DNA of 64,000 bases from Phosphitispora fastidiosa (lineage in GTDB: Bacteria > Bacillota > Thermincolia > Thermincolales > UBA2595). How positions within the stretch are numbered: the stretch's first letter is position 1; every line of letters begins with the position of its first letter. The notes beneath the pieces are model-generated. The model was not told the DNA's origin. It searched no databases and saw nothing but the letters and a program-made list of their open reading frames with translations. A program made the position numbers and the translations under genes. The DNA is taken from the NCBI RefSeq assembly GCF_019008365.1, contig NZ_JAHHUL010000004.1, positions 186,001 to 250,000 on the forward strand, given 5' to 3'. Shown here in pieces: positions 44,511 through 53,637 of the stretch.

Positions 44511-45638
44511 TTAAAACATTTTAAAGAAATCAGTCTCAGGGCGCAGACCTTTTTTCAGTAATCCTGCAGCAATTTCATCTGCATGTTCCGACATAATCAA
44601 TATCCTAGCTTGTCCACCGGGGTAAATCTCATCAGCGTGTAAAACACTTATTCCTGATATGTTAAGGCCTTTTTTTTCATAACTGCTGTCATAAATTCCC
44701 TGAACAGATATTCCAAAATATCCTGCTGCTTCCGGGGAATATCTCCCGCCTGCACCCGCGCCATAGATGCAGGCGTTTTTAGAGTCAGGAAAAACATGAT
44801 TCTTCAGGTAAAAAAACTTCGCATATGCCATTAACCTTGCCATTAAATCTGCTGACGGACAATCATAGCAACCGTTTTTATCAGGTCTGCATAGAGAAAT
44901 TGCTTTTTCGACCAGATCATCATCTATTCCGTGTTTTTGGAAAACTTTTTTGTTTTTATCAATGATCAAACCAAAGTTGTTCATCATTCTTTCTTTGTTT
45001 TTAGTCACACATCCCGGATGGGTCCTGTAATAGCCCAGCTTTTTATCAACATATTTATACTTATATTTGTCAGCAATCCTAATGAACATGTCATATACCG
45101 AGCCAACAGAAAACCGTTCATCATAAGGACCGGCTGAAGTAAATACTTCTCTTCTGTACAAAAAGGTGCTCTCCGGAAAATAGAGTCCAAATAAGAGGTC
45201 TTTAACCGGCTGATCACTCATTATATTATTAAAACCTACCATTCTTGGGACAAGTATTTTTCCCTCACTGTCAATCCTCTGTGAATCACAGTATACGATT
45301 CCTGTGTCAGAAGAGCTGTTATCGATAACAGGCGCCAGGGTTTCAAGCAAGCTGGGTTCCCAGTAGTCATCAGAATCAAGTTTACATATATACTTCCCCT
45401 GAACCAAATTTAAAGCTCTATTCATTGAAGCGGGAATTCCCCGGTTAGATTGGTGATATACTGTGAACTTGGGTTTTGTTTCATAAGTATGAAGGATTTC
45501 CGGAGTGGCATCAGTAGAGCCATCATTTATAATGATTACTTCCCAATCCTGATAGGTCTGTTTTTCGATGCTGTCAAGAGTTTGCTTTAAATAGTTATGG
45601 TTGTTGTAGGCTAACACGATTATACTTACTTTAGGCAT
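44511..45638 (-). CDS. Family 2 glycosyltransferase with C-terminal small Rossmann-like module
   Basis: 375 residues. The GT-A domain (1-250) shows VSIIVLAYNNHNYLKQTL, NDGSTDAT and KLDSDD. The C-terminal module (about 283-375) starts CIYGAGAGGRY and has an acid after the second strand (GIYDS), then ILIMSEHAD and ends TDFFKMF. A similar module recurs in five other proteins of the island. Confidence 0.9.
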   Translation of the reverse strand: MPKVSIIVLAYNNHNYLKQTLDSIEKQTYQDWEVIIINDGSTDATPEILHTYETKPKFTVYHQSNRGIPASMNRALNLVQGKYICKLDSDDYWEPSLLETLAPVIDNSSSDTGIVYCDSQRIDSEGKILVPRMVGFNNIMSDQPVKDLLFGLYFPESTFLYRREVFTSAGPYDERFSVGSVYDMFIRIADKYKYKYVDKKLGYYRTHPGCVTKNKERMMNNFGLIIDKNKKVFQKHGIDDDLVEKAISLCRPDKNGCYDCPSADLMARLMAYAKFFYLKNHVFPDSKNACIYGAGAGGRYSPEAAGYFGISVQGIYDSSYEKKGLNISGISVLHADEIYPGGQARILIMSEHADEIAAGLLKKGLRPETDFFKMF

Positions 45639-45662
45639 TTCTCCACCCCAAATACAAGGTTT

Positions 45663-46679
45663 TTAAAAATAGACTACAAAGTCCTCTAAGTGCCTGTATC
45701 CCCACGATTTCAGCAATTCATTAATCTGAAACTTACCTATACTTGAAGCAATTAAAACCTTATAACCCTTTGTCCGGTCTTTTAAAATATCAGGAGAATA
45801 CACATATCTGCCCTGAATTTGGGTTCCCTGCTTATCGCTGCCGCTATCAAGGAATCCTTCAATGTCCAGGCCGTTTTCTTTAAGGATTTCCAATACGGTC
45901 AGGCCCGCACTCCCTGCTCCCCAGATCAATGGCTGCCTTTCCTTATAGAGATTACGTATTTCATCTTCCTTTATCTGAAATATCATTCTGTTATTTAAAT
46001 TCTTGTATTTGGCCATATTTGATGACGAAGAAACCCTGATTTTCAATAACACTTCGTTAATTTTGCAGGTTTTATAACCAAGCTTGTTCAATCGGTAAAA
46101 CAGCTTGTAATCTTCCGCAACCCTGAAGCTGCCATCATACCCTATTGGTGTTATGACTTCCCTTCTGGCCATTATGGTTCCATGAGTTATACAGCAGTAC
46201 CAATACAGTTTTTCCCTTATTTCTTCAGGCGAAAAGGGCCTGTTTTTATCCTTTTCAACAATGCTTTTATAAAACTTATATCTTTCACTTTCTCCAACTT
46301 CACTGTTAGACGGGAAATACTCCACAAATGAATCAACCAGGGAAATGTCAACCCGTTTATCAAGAATGTCCTTCTGCTTACCCAACCTATCAACGTGGCT
46401 AATATCATCTGCATCCTGTCTGGCAACATATTTTCCGGAAACCTTTTCTAAACCAAAGTTTAAAGCATTGGCTAGCCCGCCATTTCCCTCAAGGTTGTAC
46501 ACTTTTATTCGTTTGTCGGAAGCATAACTTCTAATTACGTTTAAAGAATTATCTGTGGAGCCATCATTTATTATAATAAATTCAAAATCCTGATAAGTCT
46601 GATTTAAGATACTCTCTATAGCTTCACAAAGGTAGTTTTCTGCATTGTAGACAGACATTAATACACTTACTTCAGGCAT
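45663..46679 (-). CDS. Family 2 glycosyltransferase with C-terminal small Rossmann-like module
   Basis: 338 residues. The GT-A domain shows VSVLMSVYNAENYL, NDGSTDNS and RQDADD. The C-terminal module (about 251-338) shows IWGAGSAG, GFLDSG, VLIASS and ends EDFVVYF. ATG 46679 has GAGGTGG at 6 nt; the upstream frame extension is not used. Confidence 0.9.
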   Translation of the reverse strand: MPEVSVLMSVYNAENYLCEAIESILNQTYQDFEFIIINDGSTDNSLNVIRSYASDKRIKVYNLEGNGGLANALNFGLEKVSGKYVARQDADDISHVDRLGKQKDILDKRVDISLVDSFVEYFPSNSEVGESERYKFYKSIVEKDKNRPFSPEEIREKLYWYCCITHGTIMARREVITPIGYDGSFRVAEDYKLFYRLNKLGYKTCKINEVLLKIRVSSSSNMAKYKNLNNRMIFQIKEDEIRNLYKERQPLIWGAGSAGLTVLEILKENGLDIEGFLDSGSDKQGTQIQGRYVYSPDILKDRTKGYKVLIASSIGKFQINELLKSWGYRHLEDFVVYF

Positions 46680-46698
46680 TGCTTCCACCTCACAAATG

Positions 46699-47706
46699 TT
46701 AAACCAAACAAAAGAAATCTTTATACCTTGCATAGCCCGAGTCTTCCAATTTATCCGAAACTTCATCCCGGCCAACAGTAGTTGTTAATAAAACTAACTT
46801 GCCAGTTTTCTTCCCGGCGGTTAAAACTTCCCGGGGTGATACGATGTTTGTATCAAGAAACATTTCACCCTGCAAAGAAGCGCTGCTGTCTATAATAGCG
46901 CTGATTTCCAACCCAATTTCTTTAGCCAGTCCCACTACGATTCTTCCCACACTTCCCAAACCCCAGACATATACATCACGATCACCAAATAAATTTTTAT
47001 TTCTTTTCAAGTACTCCACCTTTGCCCTTAAGGCACTTTCAAACTGGAACTGTTTTTTGTCCAGAGACATTTGTTTTCTGTGTATCCTGTACCTGTATAA
47101 TTCTTTAGGCAGTTTAAAAACACTGCCGCACTCAGTCAATCTTAACACAAATTCGTAATCAAGGGCCGCTTTGTAATCAACAGATAATCCGCCAACTTTT
47201 AGAAAGTCGGTTTTTCTAAGCGTAATGGTGGGACCGGGTACAGTCATGCCCTGAAGCAGCAGCCCGTCAACCTCATCAGGCGCCTGGTCAAACCATGCTT
47301 TTTTTTGTTCAGCCAAAGGTTTTATCTCTTCATCCTCCCACATTACATCGATGTTGGAACCAACAGCAACACAGCCGGGATTTTGCTGCAAAAACTCTAG
47401 CTGTTCTTCAGCCCTCTGTTTATCACAAATATCATCAGAATCCATCAGCAGTATGTATTCACCCGTGGCAAAGTTGTTAACCATAAAGTTAACCCCATAA
47501 GACTTTCCCTTGTTTTCATCTGAGTGATAATATTTGATTCTTGGGTCAGAAAGGCTTTTGATAATATTGAGGCAGTTATCTGTTGAGGCATCGTCAAAAA
47601 TCAGCAGCTCAATATCTGGATGTGTCTGGTTTAATACGCTTTTTACCGCTTCACTTAAATACCTGCCGTCATTATAGACAGACATAACAAAACTTGCTAA
47701 GGCCAT
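46699..47706 (-). CDS. Family 2 glycosyltransferase with C-terminal small Rossmann-like module
   Basis: 335 residues. The GT-A domain shows SFVMSVYNDGRYL, FDDASTDN and LMDSDD. The C-terminal module (about 246-335) shows VWGLGSVG, AIIDSS, VLLTTT and ends KDFFCLV. With its two downstream neighbours it forms a run of three GT2-plus-module genes, probably duplicated in place. Confidence 0.9.
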   Translation of the reverse strand: MALASFVMSVYNDGRYLSEAVKSVLNQTHPDIELLIFDDASTDNCLNIIKSLSDPRIKYYHSDENKGKSYGVNFMVNNFATGEYILLMDSDDICDKQRAEEQLEFLQQNPGCVAVGSNIDVMWEDEEIKPLAEQKKAWFDQAPDEVDGLLLQGMTVPGPTITLRKTDFLKVGGLSVDYKAALDYEFVLRLTECGSVFKLPKELYRYRIHRKQMSLDKKQFQFESALRAKVEYLKRNKNLFGDRDVYVWGLGSVGRIVVGLAKEIGLEISAIIDSSASLQGEMFLDTNIVSPREVLTAGKKTGKLVLLTTTVGRDEVSDKLEDSGYARYKDFFCLV

Positions 47707-47768
47707 TTTTTCACCTCAAAAAATCACCGTATTTTCTGGATAAAAGTTCTTTGGCTTTGTTATTCCAC

Positions 47769-48632
47769 TCATGCTAGTAATTGAGCCAGATAGTTTCTAT
47801 AAAAGGTAGCTGGCAAATCATTAATTATAGTTGAAAGCTGCTCAGAATTTATGTATCCCATTCGGTAAGCAATCTCTTCTATACAGGAGATTTTGAGTCC
47901 CTGTCTCTTTTCAATAGTGGCGATAAAATTCGAAGCATCCAACAGGCTGTCCGGGGTGCCGGTATCTAACCACGCAATTCCCCTTTGGAGCAATTCTACT
48001 CTTAACTGTCCTTTGCTCAAATACTCTTTATTTATATCGGTAATCTCTAATTCTCCCCGTGCTGAAGGCTTTAGCTTTTTTGCTGTTGCCACAACATTTT
48101 GATCATAAAAATATAAGCCTGGCACTCCATAGTTTGATTTAGCCTTTTTGGGCTTTTCCTCAAGACTCAAAACGGTGCCGTCTTTACTAAACTCCACAAC
48201 ACCATACCGTTCAGGTTCACTCACCCAATAACCAAATATTATTGCTCCTGATTCCAATTTAGCGGCTTTTCTTAAAATATTCGGTAACCCTTGTCCATAA
48301 AAAATATTGTCCCCTAACATTAAACAGACACTCTGTCCATTAATAAAGTGTTCTCCAATAATAAATGCCTCTGCAATTCCTTTAGGCTCTTTCTGCACTC
48401 CGTAGGATAACTTGATTCCCCACTTAGTTCCGTCACCTAATAATCGTTTGAATTTCGGAGTATCTTCCGGAGTGGATATAATCAAAATGTCCCTGATGCC
48501 TGCCAGCATTAAGGTGGATAAGGGGTAATAAATCATCGGTTTGTCATAGACAGGTAGCAGCTGTTTACTTACAGCAGTTGTACTTGGGTATAATCTGGTC
48601 CCACACCCGCCGGCCAAAATAATCCCCTTCAT
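47769..48632 (-). CDS. rmlA: Glucose-1-phosphate thymidylyltransferase
   Basis: 287 residues, full length. [32 protein letters not shown] and [11 protein letters not shown] are diagnostic. It makes dTDP-glucose, precursor of dTDP-6-deoxyhexoses. Good ribosome binding site. The following dehydratase (RmlB) is not identifiable in the window. Confidence 0.96.
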   Translation of the reverse strand: MKGIILAGGCGTRLYPSTTAVSKQLLPVYDKPMIYYPLSTLMLAGIRDILIISTPEDTPKFKRLLGDGTKWGIKLSYGVQKEPKGIAEAFIIGEHFINGQSVCLMLGDNIFYGQGLPNILRKAAKLESGAIIFGYWVSEPERYGVVEFSKDGTVLSLEEKPKKAKSNYGVPGLYFYDQNVVATAKKLKPSARGELEITDINKEYLSKGQLRVELLQRGIAWLDTGTPDSLLDASNFIATIEKRQGLKISCIEEIAYRMGYINSEQLSTIINDLPATFYRNYLAQLLA

Positions 48633-48714
48633 AAGGCCCTCCTCTCCGCTATCACTGATGACAACCCCGTGTCACAAGGTTATCACCGGCATAAACAACA
48701 CTTCCTGATTGAAT

Positions 48715-49734
48715 CTATGTTGTTAAAACATGTCTTATTGGCTCAATTTTTGTATTGTAAGAATATATTTCGCTTGAAGGGCTATCAAAACTAAATTCTT
48801 TAATAAACTTGTCCGGTATATAAACACCACACATATTATTGTCAACACTGAAAATATTTTTCTGTAAATTCTTTGGTACTGCATCATAAACGGCGTTTAC
48901 GGTTGTTACGATATAATCGTTTCTTTTTTCCTTGAAATCATGCCAAACCACTATGGATTTACTGCTGTCAATAATTTCAAAAATGTTTTTTGTATCTGTT
49001 TTAACTCCGTCATACGAATGATCACCGTCGATAAACACCAAATCGATTCCTTTGGGAATTTCCGTATAATCGAATTTTTTTGAATCTGCAAAATAATGTT
49101 TTACATTATTTCTCCTATACGAAAAGTAACGGCTAAAGTTTTTCTTGTTAAGAATTCCTTTAAAATATTTCTCCAAACTAAAGTCATCATCAGGCAAAGA
49201 TATGCTATAGCAATCATCAACAACTTCTGAAACAGCGGCAATACTCTCCCCCATCCAGGTGCCTATTTCCAGGTAAATTTTTACGTTGAATTTTACCGCT
49301 AAAACCTTTAGAAACAAAATGTCCAGCAGACCAGACCCTCCCGTTAAAAATGTAAAATTACTCACCTGTAATTTTTTACTGTTGGCGGAAGCTAATAAAG
49401 CTCCCAGGTTAATGGATTTAATTCTGAATTTTTTTTTCAGACTATTCCAGGAGGCTTTATTTATTAAGTCATATGTAAAAATTTCAAAGTTTTTAATACC
49501 TGACTCCAACAACTGATAAGAAATCTCCTGGTGGTAACTGCTGGTTATGATTACTTTTATATTCTTTAATTCAAAGAGTTCTTCAGGGGAAATAATATTC
49601 AGGCCATCAAAGTTTTTCCCCCATTTTCGCTTGTCATTATCACAGAAAGCAACAATATTTACCTTATCTGTCAGCAGCATTTTTGCAGCCTGTCCCAGCT
49701 TTGAAGCCCCAAATAAAATTACCTTTTCAGACAT
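48715..49734 (-). CDS. Small Rossmann-like module fused to a SAM methyltransferase
   Basis: 339 residues. The N-terminal module (1-95) shows VILFGASKLGQ, FCDNDKRKWGKNFDG and VIITSSYHQE. The C-terminal class I methyltransferase (about 125-300, Methyltransf_24-like) has EIGTWMGES (SAM loop) and FIDGDHSYDGVK. It probably methylates a glycan. AGGGGAG precedes the ATG. Clearly AT-rich like its upstream neighbours. Confidence 0.8.
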   Translation of the reverse strand: MSEKVILFGASKLGQAAKMLLTDKVNIVAFCDNDKRKWGKNFDGLNIISPEELFELKNIKVIITSSYHQEISYQLLESGIKNFEIFTYDLINKASWNSLKKKFRIKSINLGALLASANSKKLQVSNFTFLTGGSGLLDILFLKVLAVKFNVKIYLEIGTWMGESIAAVSEVVDDCYSISLPDDDFSLEKYFKGILNKKNFSRYFSYRRNNVKHYFADSKKFDYTEIPKGIDLVFIDGDHSYDGVKTDTKNIFEIIDSSKSIVVWHDFKEKRNDYIVTTVNAVYDAVPKNLQKNIFSVDNNMCGVYIPDKFIKEFSFDSPSSEIYSYNTKIEPIRHVLTT

Positions 49735-49746
49735 ATGTTACTCCCC

Positions 49747-50883
49747 TCATTGAATTATTTGATAAATAGAACCCACAATGTATTCCAAATCAGTCATGGA
49801 TAAATCCGGATATATCGGCAGGCGCAATAACCTTTGACTTAAATCTTCAGTAAGAGGCAGCATGCCTTTTTCATATCCCAGTTTCTTACCCATGGGAGAC
49901 AGGTGAAGCGGCACATAATGGAAAAAACTTTGGATGCCTTTTTCTTTTAATCTATCAATCAAGCCATTCCTCGTTTCTTCTGACCGGACAAGAATATAAA
50001 AAATATGAAAATTAGGCTGACACTCCTTTGGTATTGTGGGCAATTGCAGTAAACCTTTCTCTTCAAGAGGCTTCAGAGACTCACAGTAATAATCAAAAAC
50101 AGTCTTTCGCCTGGCATTAATTAGGTGGCGGTCTTCTAACTGCCCCAATAAAAATGCTGCCAAAATATCTGCTGGTAAATAACTCGACCCTATGTCGGTC
50201 CAGGTATACTTGTCTACTTCTCCCCTAAAAAACTTGCTTCTGTTGGTACCTTTCTCCCTGATAATTTCCGCCCTTTCCATAAGGTCTTTATCTGAGTTTA
50301 TTAATATTGCTCCTCCCTCACCGCAGGAATAATTTTTAGACTCATGAAAACTGTAGCATCCGATATCCCCGATGGTTCCCAAAAACTGTCCCTTATATTT
50401 CGCAGTCACTCCCTGGGCTGCATCTTCAACAACCTTCAGCTTGTAGTTCCCCGCAATATCCATAATACTGTCCATGTCACAAGCCACACCGGCATAATGG
50501 ACAGGAAAGACAGCCCTGGTCTTTTTAGTTATCTTTCTTTCTATGTCTTTAGGGTCAATGTTCAATGTATCAGGCTGAACTTCTGCAAAGACAGGCCTGG
50601 CGCCCCTCAGTACTATGGCGTTGGCTGTGGAAACAAAAGTATAAGAAGGCAGAATAACCTCATCGCCTTCCTTTAAATTAAGTAATAATGAAGCCATTTC
50701 AAGCGCTGACGTACAGGAAGTTGTCAGAAGAGCCTTTTTTGTATTGAACTCCCTCTCAAGGAAGCCGTGTACCATTTTTGTAAATTTACCGTCGCCCGCT
50801 ATTCTTTTGCTAATAATTGCCTGCTCAGCATATCTAGCCTGCTTCTCGACAATATATGGAATATTAAAAAGTATCTCTTTCAT
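49747..50883 (-). CDS. DegT/DnrJ aminotransferase, dTDP-4-keto-6-deoxyhexose transaminase (WecE/RffA-like)
   Basis: 378 residues. PLP-dependent: the lysine lies in SFHESKNYSCGEGG, with LTTSCTSALEMA and VVEDAAQG. The segment ILPSYTFVSTANA is typical of RffA/WecE, which make dTDP-Fuc4N or a C4 epimer. This fits RmlA and the WecF-like transferase in the same island. ATG 50883 has GAGG at 8 nt. Confidence 0.88.
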   Translation of the reverse strand: MKEILFNIPYIVEKQARYAEQAIISKRIAGDGKFTKMVHGFLEREFNTKKALLTTSCTSALEMASLLLNLKEGDEVILPSYTFVSTANAIVLRGARPVFAEVQPDTLNIDPKDIERKITKKTRAVFPVHYAGVACDMDSIMDIAGNYKLKVVEDAAQGVTAKYKGQFLGTIGDIGCYSFHESKNYSCGEGGAILINSDKDLMERAEIIREKGTNRSKFFRGEVDKYTWTDIGSSYLPADILAAFLLGQLEDRHLINARRKTVFDYYCESLKPLEEKGLLQLPTIPKECQPNFHIFYILVRSEETRNGLIDRLKEKGIQSFFHYVPLHLSPMGKKLGYEKGMLPLTEDLSQRLLRLPIYPDLSMTDLEYIVGSIYQIIQ

Positions 50884-50908
50884 AATATAGACCTCACTAC
50901 CGGCTGTT

Positions 50909-51553
50909 TTATTTTTGTTCATACTTCTTTAAACACACTGCTTCGAAAGTTGTCATCTTTTTTCTATCTATACATTCATACCAAATATCCTCTTGTGATT
51001 CTATAAATTCTAATCTCCTATAGAATTCTTCGTTATGAAAAGATTGAGGAATTAATACTACACCGGTATCATCACATACAGCTATTGCTCCATCGTATTG
51101 ATTTCTTCTTTCAATTATTATTTTTTCATCAAGTTTACTTTCTAACTGAACATTTTCACAGCCAATGGGATTAAACCCTTCACACCAAATTGGCCAATTT
51201 TCTTTCATCAGTCTGGGAACATCTCTTAAATTACCGACAACCACAATAGCGGAAACCTGTCTGTATAGAATTAGGTATTTCGAAACTAAATCACCAAAAA
51301 CAGCCTTGTTATCAGAGTCAAAAACTTCAACAAGAACTATATCATTTTCCTTAACGTGCTGGAGTTGTTCATGAAGATCCCAGTTGCTCCCCCCATATGC
51401 GTAAGCCCAGAACACATTTCCAACCTCAAAATGCCCCCTGTTTAAAGCTTTAATGTTAGGTATCGCACCTCTCTTACCTAAGCAGTCAGCAACCTCCGTT
51501 GAAGAAACTCTATTCTTTTTGATGTATTCAATCAACTTTTGTTGTATGTCCAT
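50909..51553 (-). CDS. RraA-family protein (aldolase-like)
   Basis: 214 residues of the RraA / 4-hydroxy-4-methyl-2-oxoglutarate aldolase fold. The segment FGDLVSKYLILYRQVSAIVVVGNLRDV keeps the arginine-aspartate pair of the metal and pyruvate site. An RNase E role is excluded by taxon. In this operon an aldolase acting on a keto-acid-type sugar precursor is a reasonable guess. Confidence 0.75.
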   Translation of the reverse strand: MDIQQKLIEYIKKNRVSSTEVADCLGKRGAIPNIKALNRGHFEVGNVFWAYAYGGSNWDLHEQLQHVKENDIVLVEVFDSDNKAVFGDLVSKYLILYRQVSAIVVVGNLRDVPRLMKENWPIWCEGFNPIGCENVQLESKLDEKIIIERRNQYDGAIAVCDDTGVVLIPQSFHNEEFYRRLEFIESQEDIWYECIDRKKMTTFEAVCLKKYEQK

Positions 51554-51620
51554 TTTTGTACCCCCTAAAACTTCTTACTTAAATACTAAAGCTTTGTGAT
51601 GAAGTATTTGAACAGTTAAT

Positions 51621-52424
51621 TTATAACCCTAGTCCGGTGAAATTCATTATATTTTTATAAGCTATATTCTCAACCTTTTCTCGGTCCAACCCTTGCGAAA
51701 AATAATTAAATCTTTCTCGCAGCTTTTTCGAATCAAACTCTGGGCCATCAGAACCAACACAGATTCTCCTATCAAAATTCTTAAATAAGAATTGAATATC
51801 TAAATCTAAGGAACTTCCCTCATATTTACACAAAGTTAAAGATAAATCTAATAAAACATTATGAAATTCCCTTGCAACCTCCATCATTTCGAATAACCTT
51901 ACAGTACAGGAGTGTAAAAGAATTATTTTTTCACCATTTAGTTTTGATAACAACTCTCTCAAACTTACCATGTTATTCCTATAATAATCATTTCCAGAGC
52001 GGTAAAAATAAGTGCATAACATCACAGCTAAATTTAATTCATTAGCTGTTTTTACAACCTCAGGCAATAAAACGTTGTCGTAAGTTACCTTTGAGAATCT
52101 CGGGTGTATTTTTATTCCTACATAATTCAATTTAGATACTTTAGTCAGTAATTCTCTGATATCATGACTTTCTTGAATGTCATCAAAGCGCAAGCCTGCG
52201 ATGGGATATAATAAATCCGATTTAGACCTGATAAACTCACTATACTTTTCCAAATTATAATTTCCTACATCAGGAAGTCCAACAGCAAAAGCCCATCGTA
52301 TATTATTTTCTTGCATCTGCACTATTAGCTCTTCAGGAGAATTCTTGCCATTATATTTTGGTTGAAGCCAATTACTGTTCATTGTGGGGTGTACTAAGCT
52401 GTCAAATAAAGGTATATTATTCAT
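51621..52424 (-). CDS. Amidohydrolase-family TIM-barrel protein
   Basis: 267 residues. The order of motifs is amidohydrolase-2-like: FDSLVHP near the start, GIKIHPRFS in the middle, LLHS, and VGSDGPEFD at the end. The usual H-x-H after strand 1 is not intact (SLVHP), so metal binding may differ. ATG 52424 has GGAGGTG and overlaps the upstream ATP-grasp stop by 8 nt. Confidence 0.7.
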   Translation of the reverse strand: MNNIPLFDSLVHPTMNSNWLQPKYNGKNSPEELIVQMQENNIRWAFAVGLPDVGNYNLEKYSEFIRSKSDLLYPIAGLRFDDIQESHDIRELLTKVSKLNYVGIKIHPRFSKVTYDNVLLPEVVKTANELNLAVMLCTYFYRSGNDYYRNNMVSLRELLSKLNGEKIILLHSCTVRLFEMMEVAREFHNVLLDLSLTLCKYEGSSLDLDIQFLFKNFDRRICVGSDGPEFDSKKLRERFNYFSQGLDREKVENIAYKNIMNFTGLGL

Positions 52425-53601
52425 AAAGCACCTCCACGGTTGTTTTGATCTGCTCAATTAATTGCAATAAAGATTCTTCCTTTTTCTCCCAAGCTATAAA
52501 GTATCCCGCTCTCGACCTATCGTCAACCGGTGGATATAAATAATCACCTTTTTTAAAGTTCAAATCGATATCTATAACATTTTCCAAAGACTTAATCTTA
52601 TCAAGTCCCAGAATTTCCTTAACCCTGCCGCTTTCAAATACAAAAAATTCTAAAACCGCACTAATATCAAGTTGATTAGCATCATCAATTTTATGGATTT
52701 TTTCCCCTAACGCCATTTTAATTAAAAGCTCATTGGTATTTACCCCTGAAAGCAACGGAACAATATGTGAAGAGATTTTTGTCCCTCCTCCTCTGGCAGC
52801 CACTTCTATTAAATAAAAATCATTATTCCAGTACTTATATTCGGCATGTGTGATCCCAAATGGCAGTTCCATTCTTTCAATTAAGTTATTGTTTAATGTT
52901 TTTAACTCTTCAAATCCTTTTGAATTCGAATACAATAAGCGACTTGCTACAACCTCATTCTCCTTAAAATGCTTCTTCTTTGAAACTGCCAAAGAACAGT
53001 GCATCGCAGCAGTTTTAAAACCTTCTACTGTATATTCTGTACCTCCAATAAACTGTTCAGCTAGAACAGATTCGCTGTCACAGTAACTTAAGGTATTGTT
53101 ATATTTGTCTTCAAGTTCCTCAATAGTACCTATTTTGTAAACACCTCTGCTGGATTGGTTATTGGTTGGCTTTATCATGAAAGGAAATCCAAGTTTGACA
53201 GCAGCTTCCTTTATGTCATTAAGGGAAAAACAACGATAAAAATCAGGAGTGGGAAAACCATTTTTGTGGCAAAACTCTCTCATTCGAAACTTGTCTGTAA
53301 AAAGTCTGGCCTTATCATATCCAATTCCGGGAAGGCCTAAATGCTCACATAAATAAGCGACAGTGGGCACAGCAATATCACTTTGGTCAGTAATTATCGC
53401 ATGAGGCTCATATTTTTCTGCTATCTCTAAATTCTTATCTTTATCTCGAACATCGGCTACAATTCCAACATCGGCATACTTGAATCCTTCTGATTTTTCA
53501 TATAAGTTTGTATTTATAACATAACAACCTAGTTCCTTGGCTTTTTTAATAATTGGGACTTGCCATTGCCCACCACCGATGACCATTACTTTCTTTAACA
53601 T
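52417..53601 (-). CDS. ATP-grasp ligase (second type)
   Basis: 394 residues. It begins VMVIGGGQWQVPIIKKAKEL, typical of carboxylate-amine ligases related to PurK and carbamoyl-phosphate synthase. ATP-grasp residues are seen in FMIKPTNNQSSRGVY, AEQFIGGTEYTVEG and LIEVAARGGGTK. It is distinct from the ATP-grasp gene at 39480. It precedes the amidohydrolase- and RraA-like genes, suggesting a three-gene modification cassette. Confidence 0.85.
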   Translation of the reverse strand: MLKKVMVIGGGQWQVPIIKKAKELGCYVINTNLYEKSEGFKYADVGIVADVRDKDKNLEIAEKYEPHAIITDQSDIAVPTVAYLCEHLGLPGIGYDKARLFTDKFRMREFCHKNGFPTPDFYRCFSLNDIKEAAVKLGFPFMIKPTNNQSSRGVYKIGTIEELEDKYNNTLSYCDSESVLAEQFIGGTEYTVEGFKTAAMHCSLAVSKKKHFKENEVVASRLLYSNSKGFEELKTLNNNLIERMELPFGITHAEYKYWNNDFYLIEVAARGGGTKISSHIVPLLSGVNTNELLIKMALGEKIHKIDDANQLDISAVLEFFVFESGRVKEILGLDKIKSLENVIDIDLNFKKGDYLYPPVDDRSRAGYFIAWEKKEESLLQLIEQIKTTVEVLYE

Positions 53602-53637
53602 ATTAGCAACCCTTTCCCAGAAAATATAAATCGGATT

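Noticed and set aside
48633-48714. Possible regulatory structure in the gap upstream of rmlA
   Set aside because: Only short, weak complementarity was seen.
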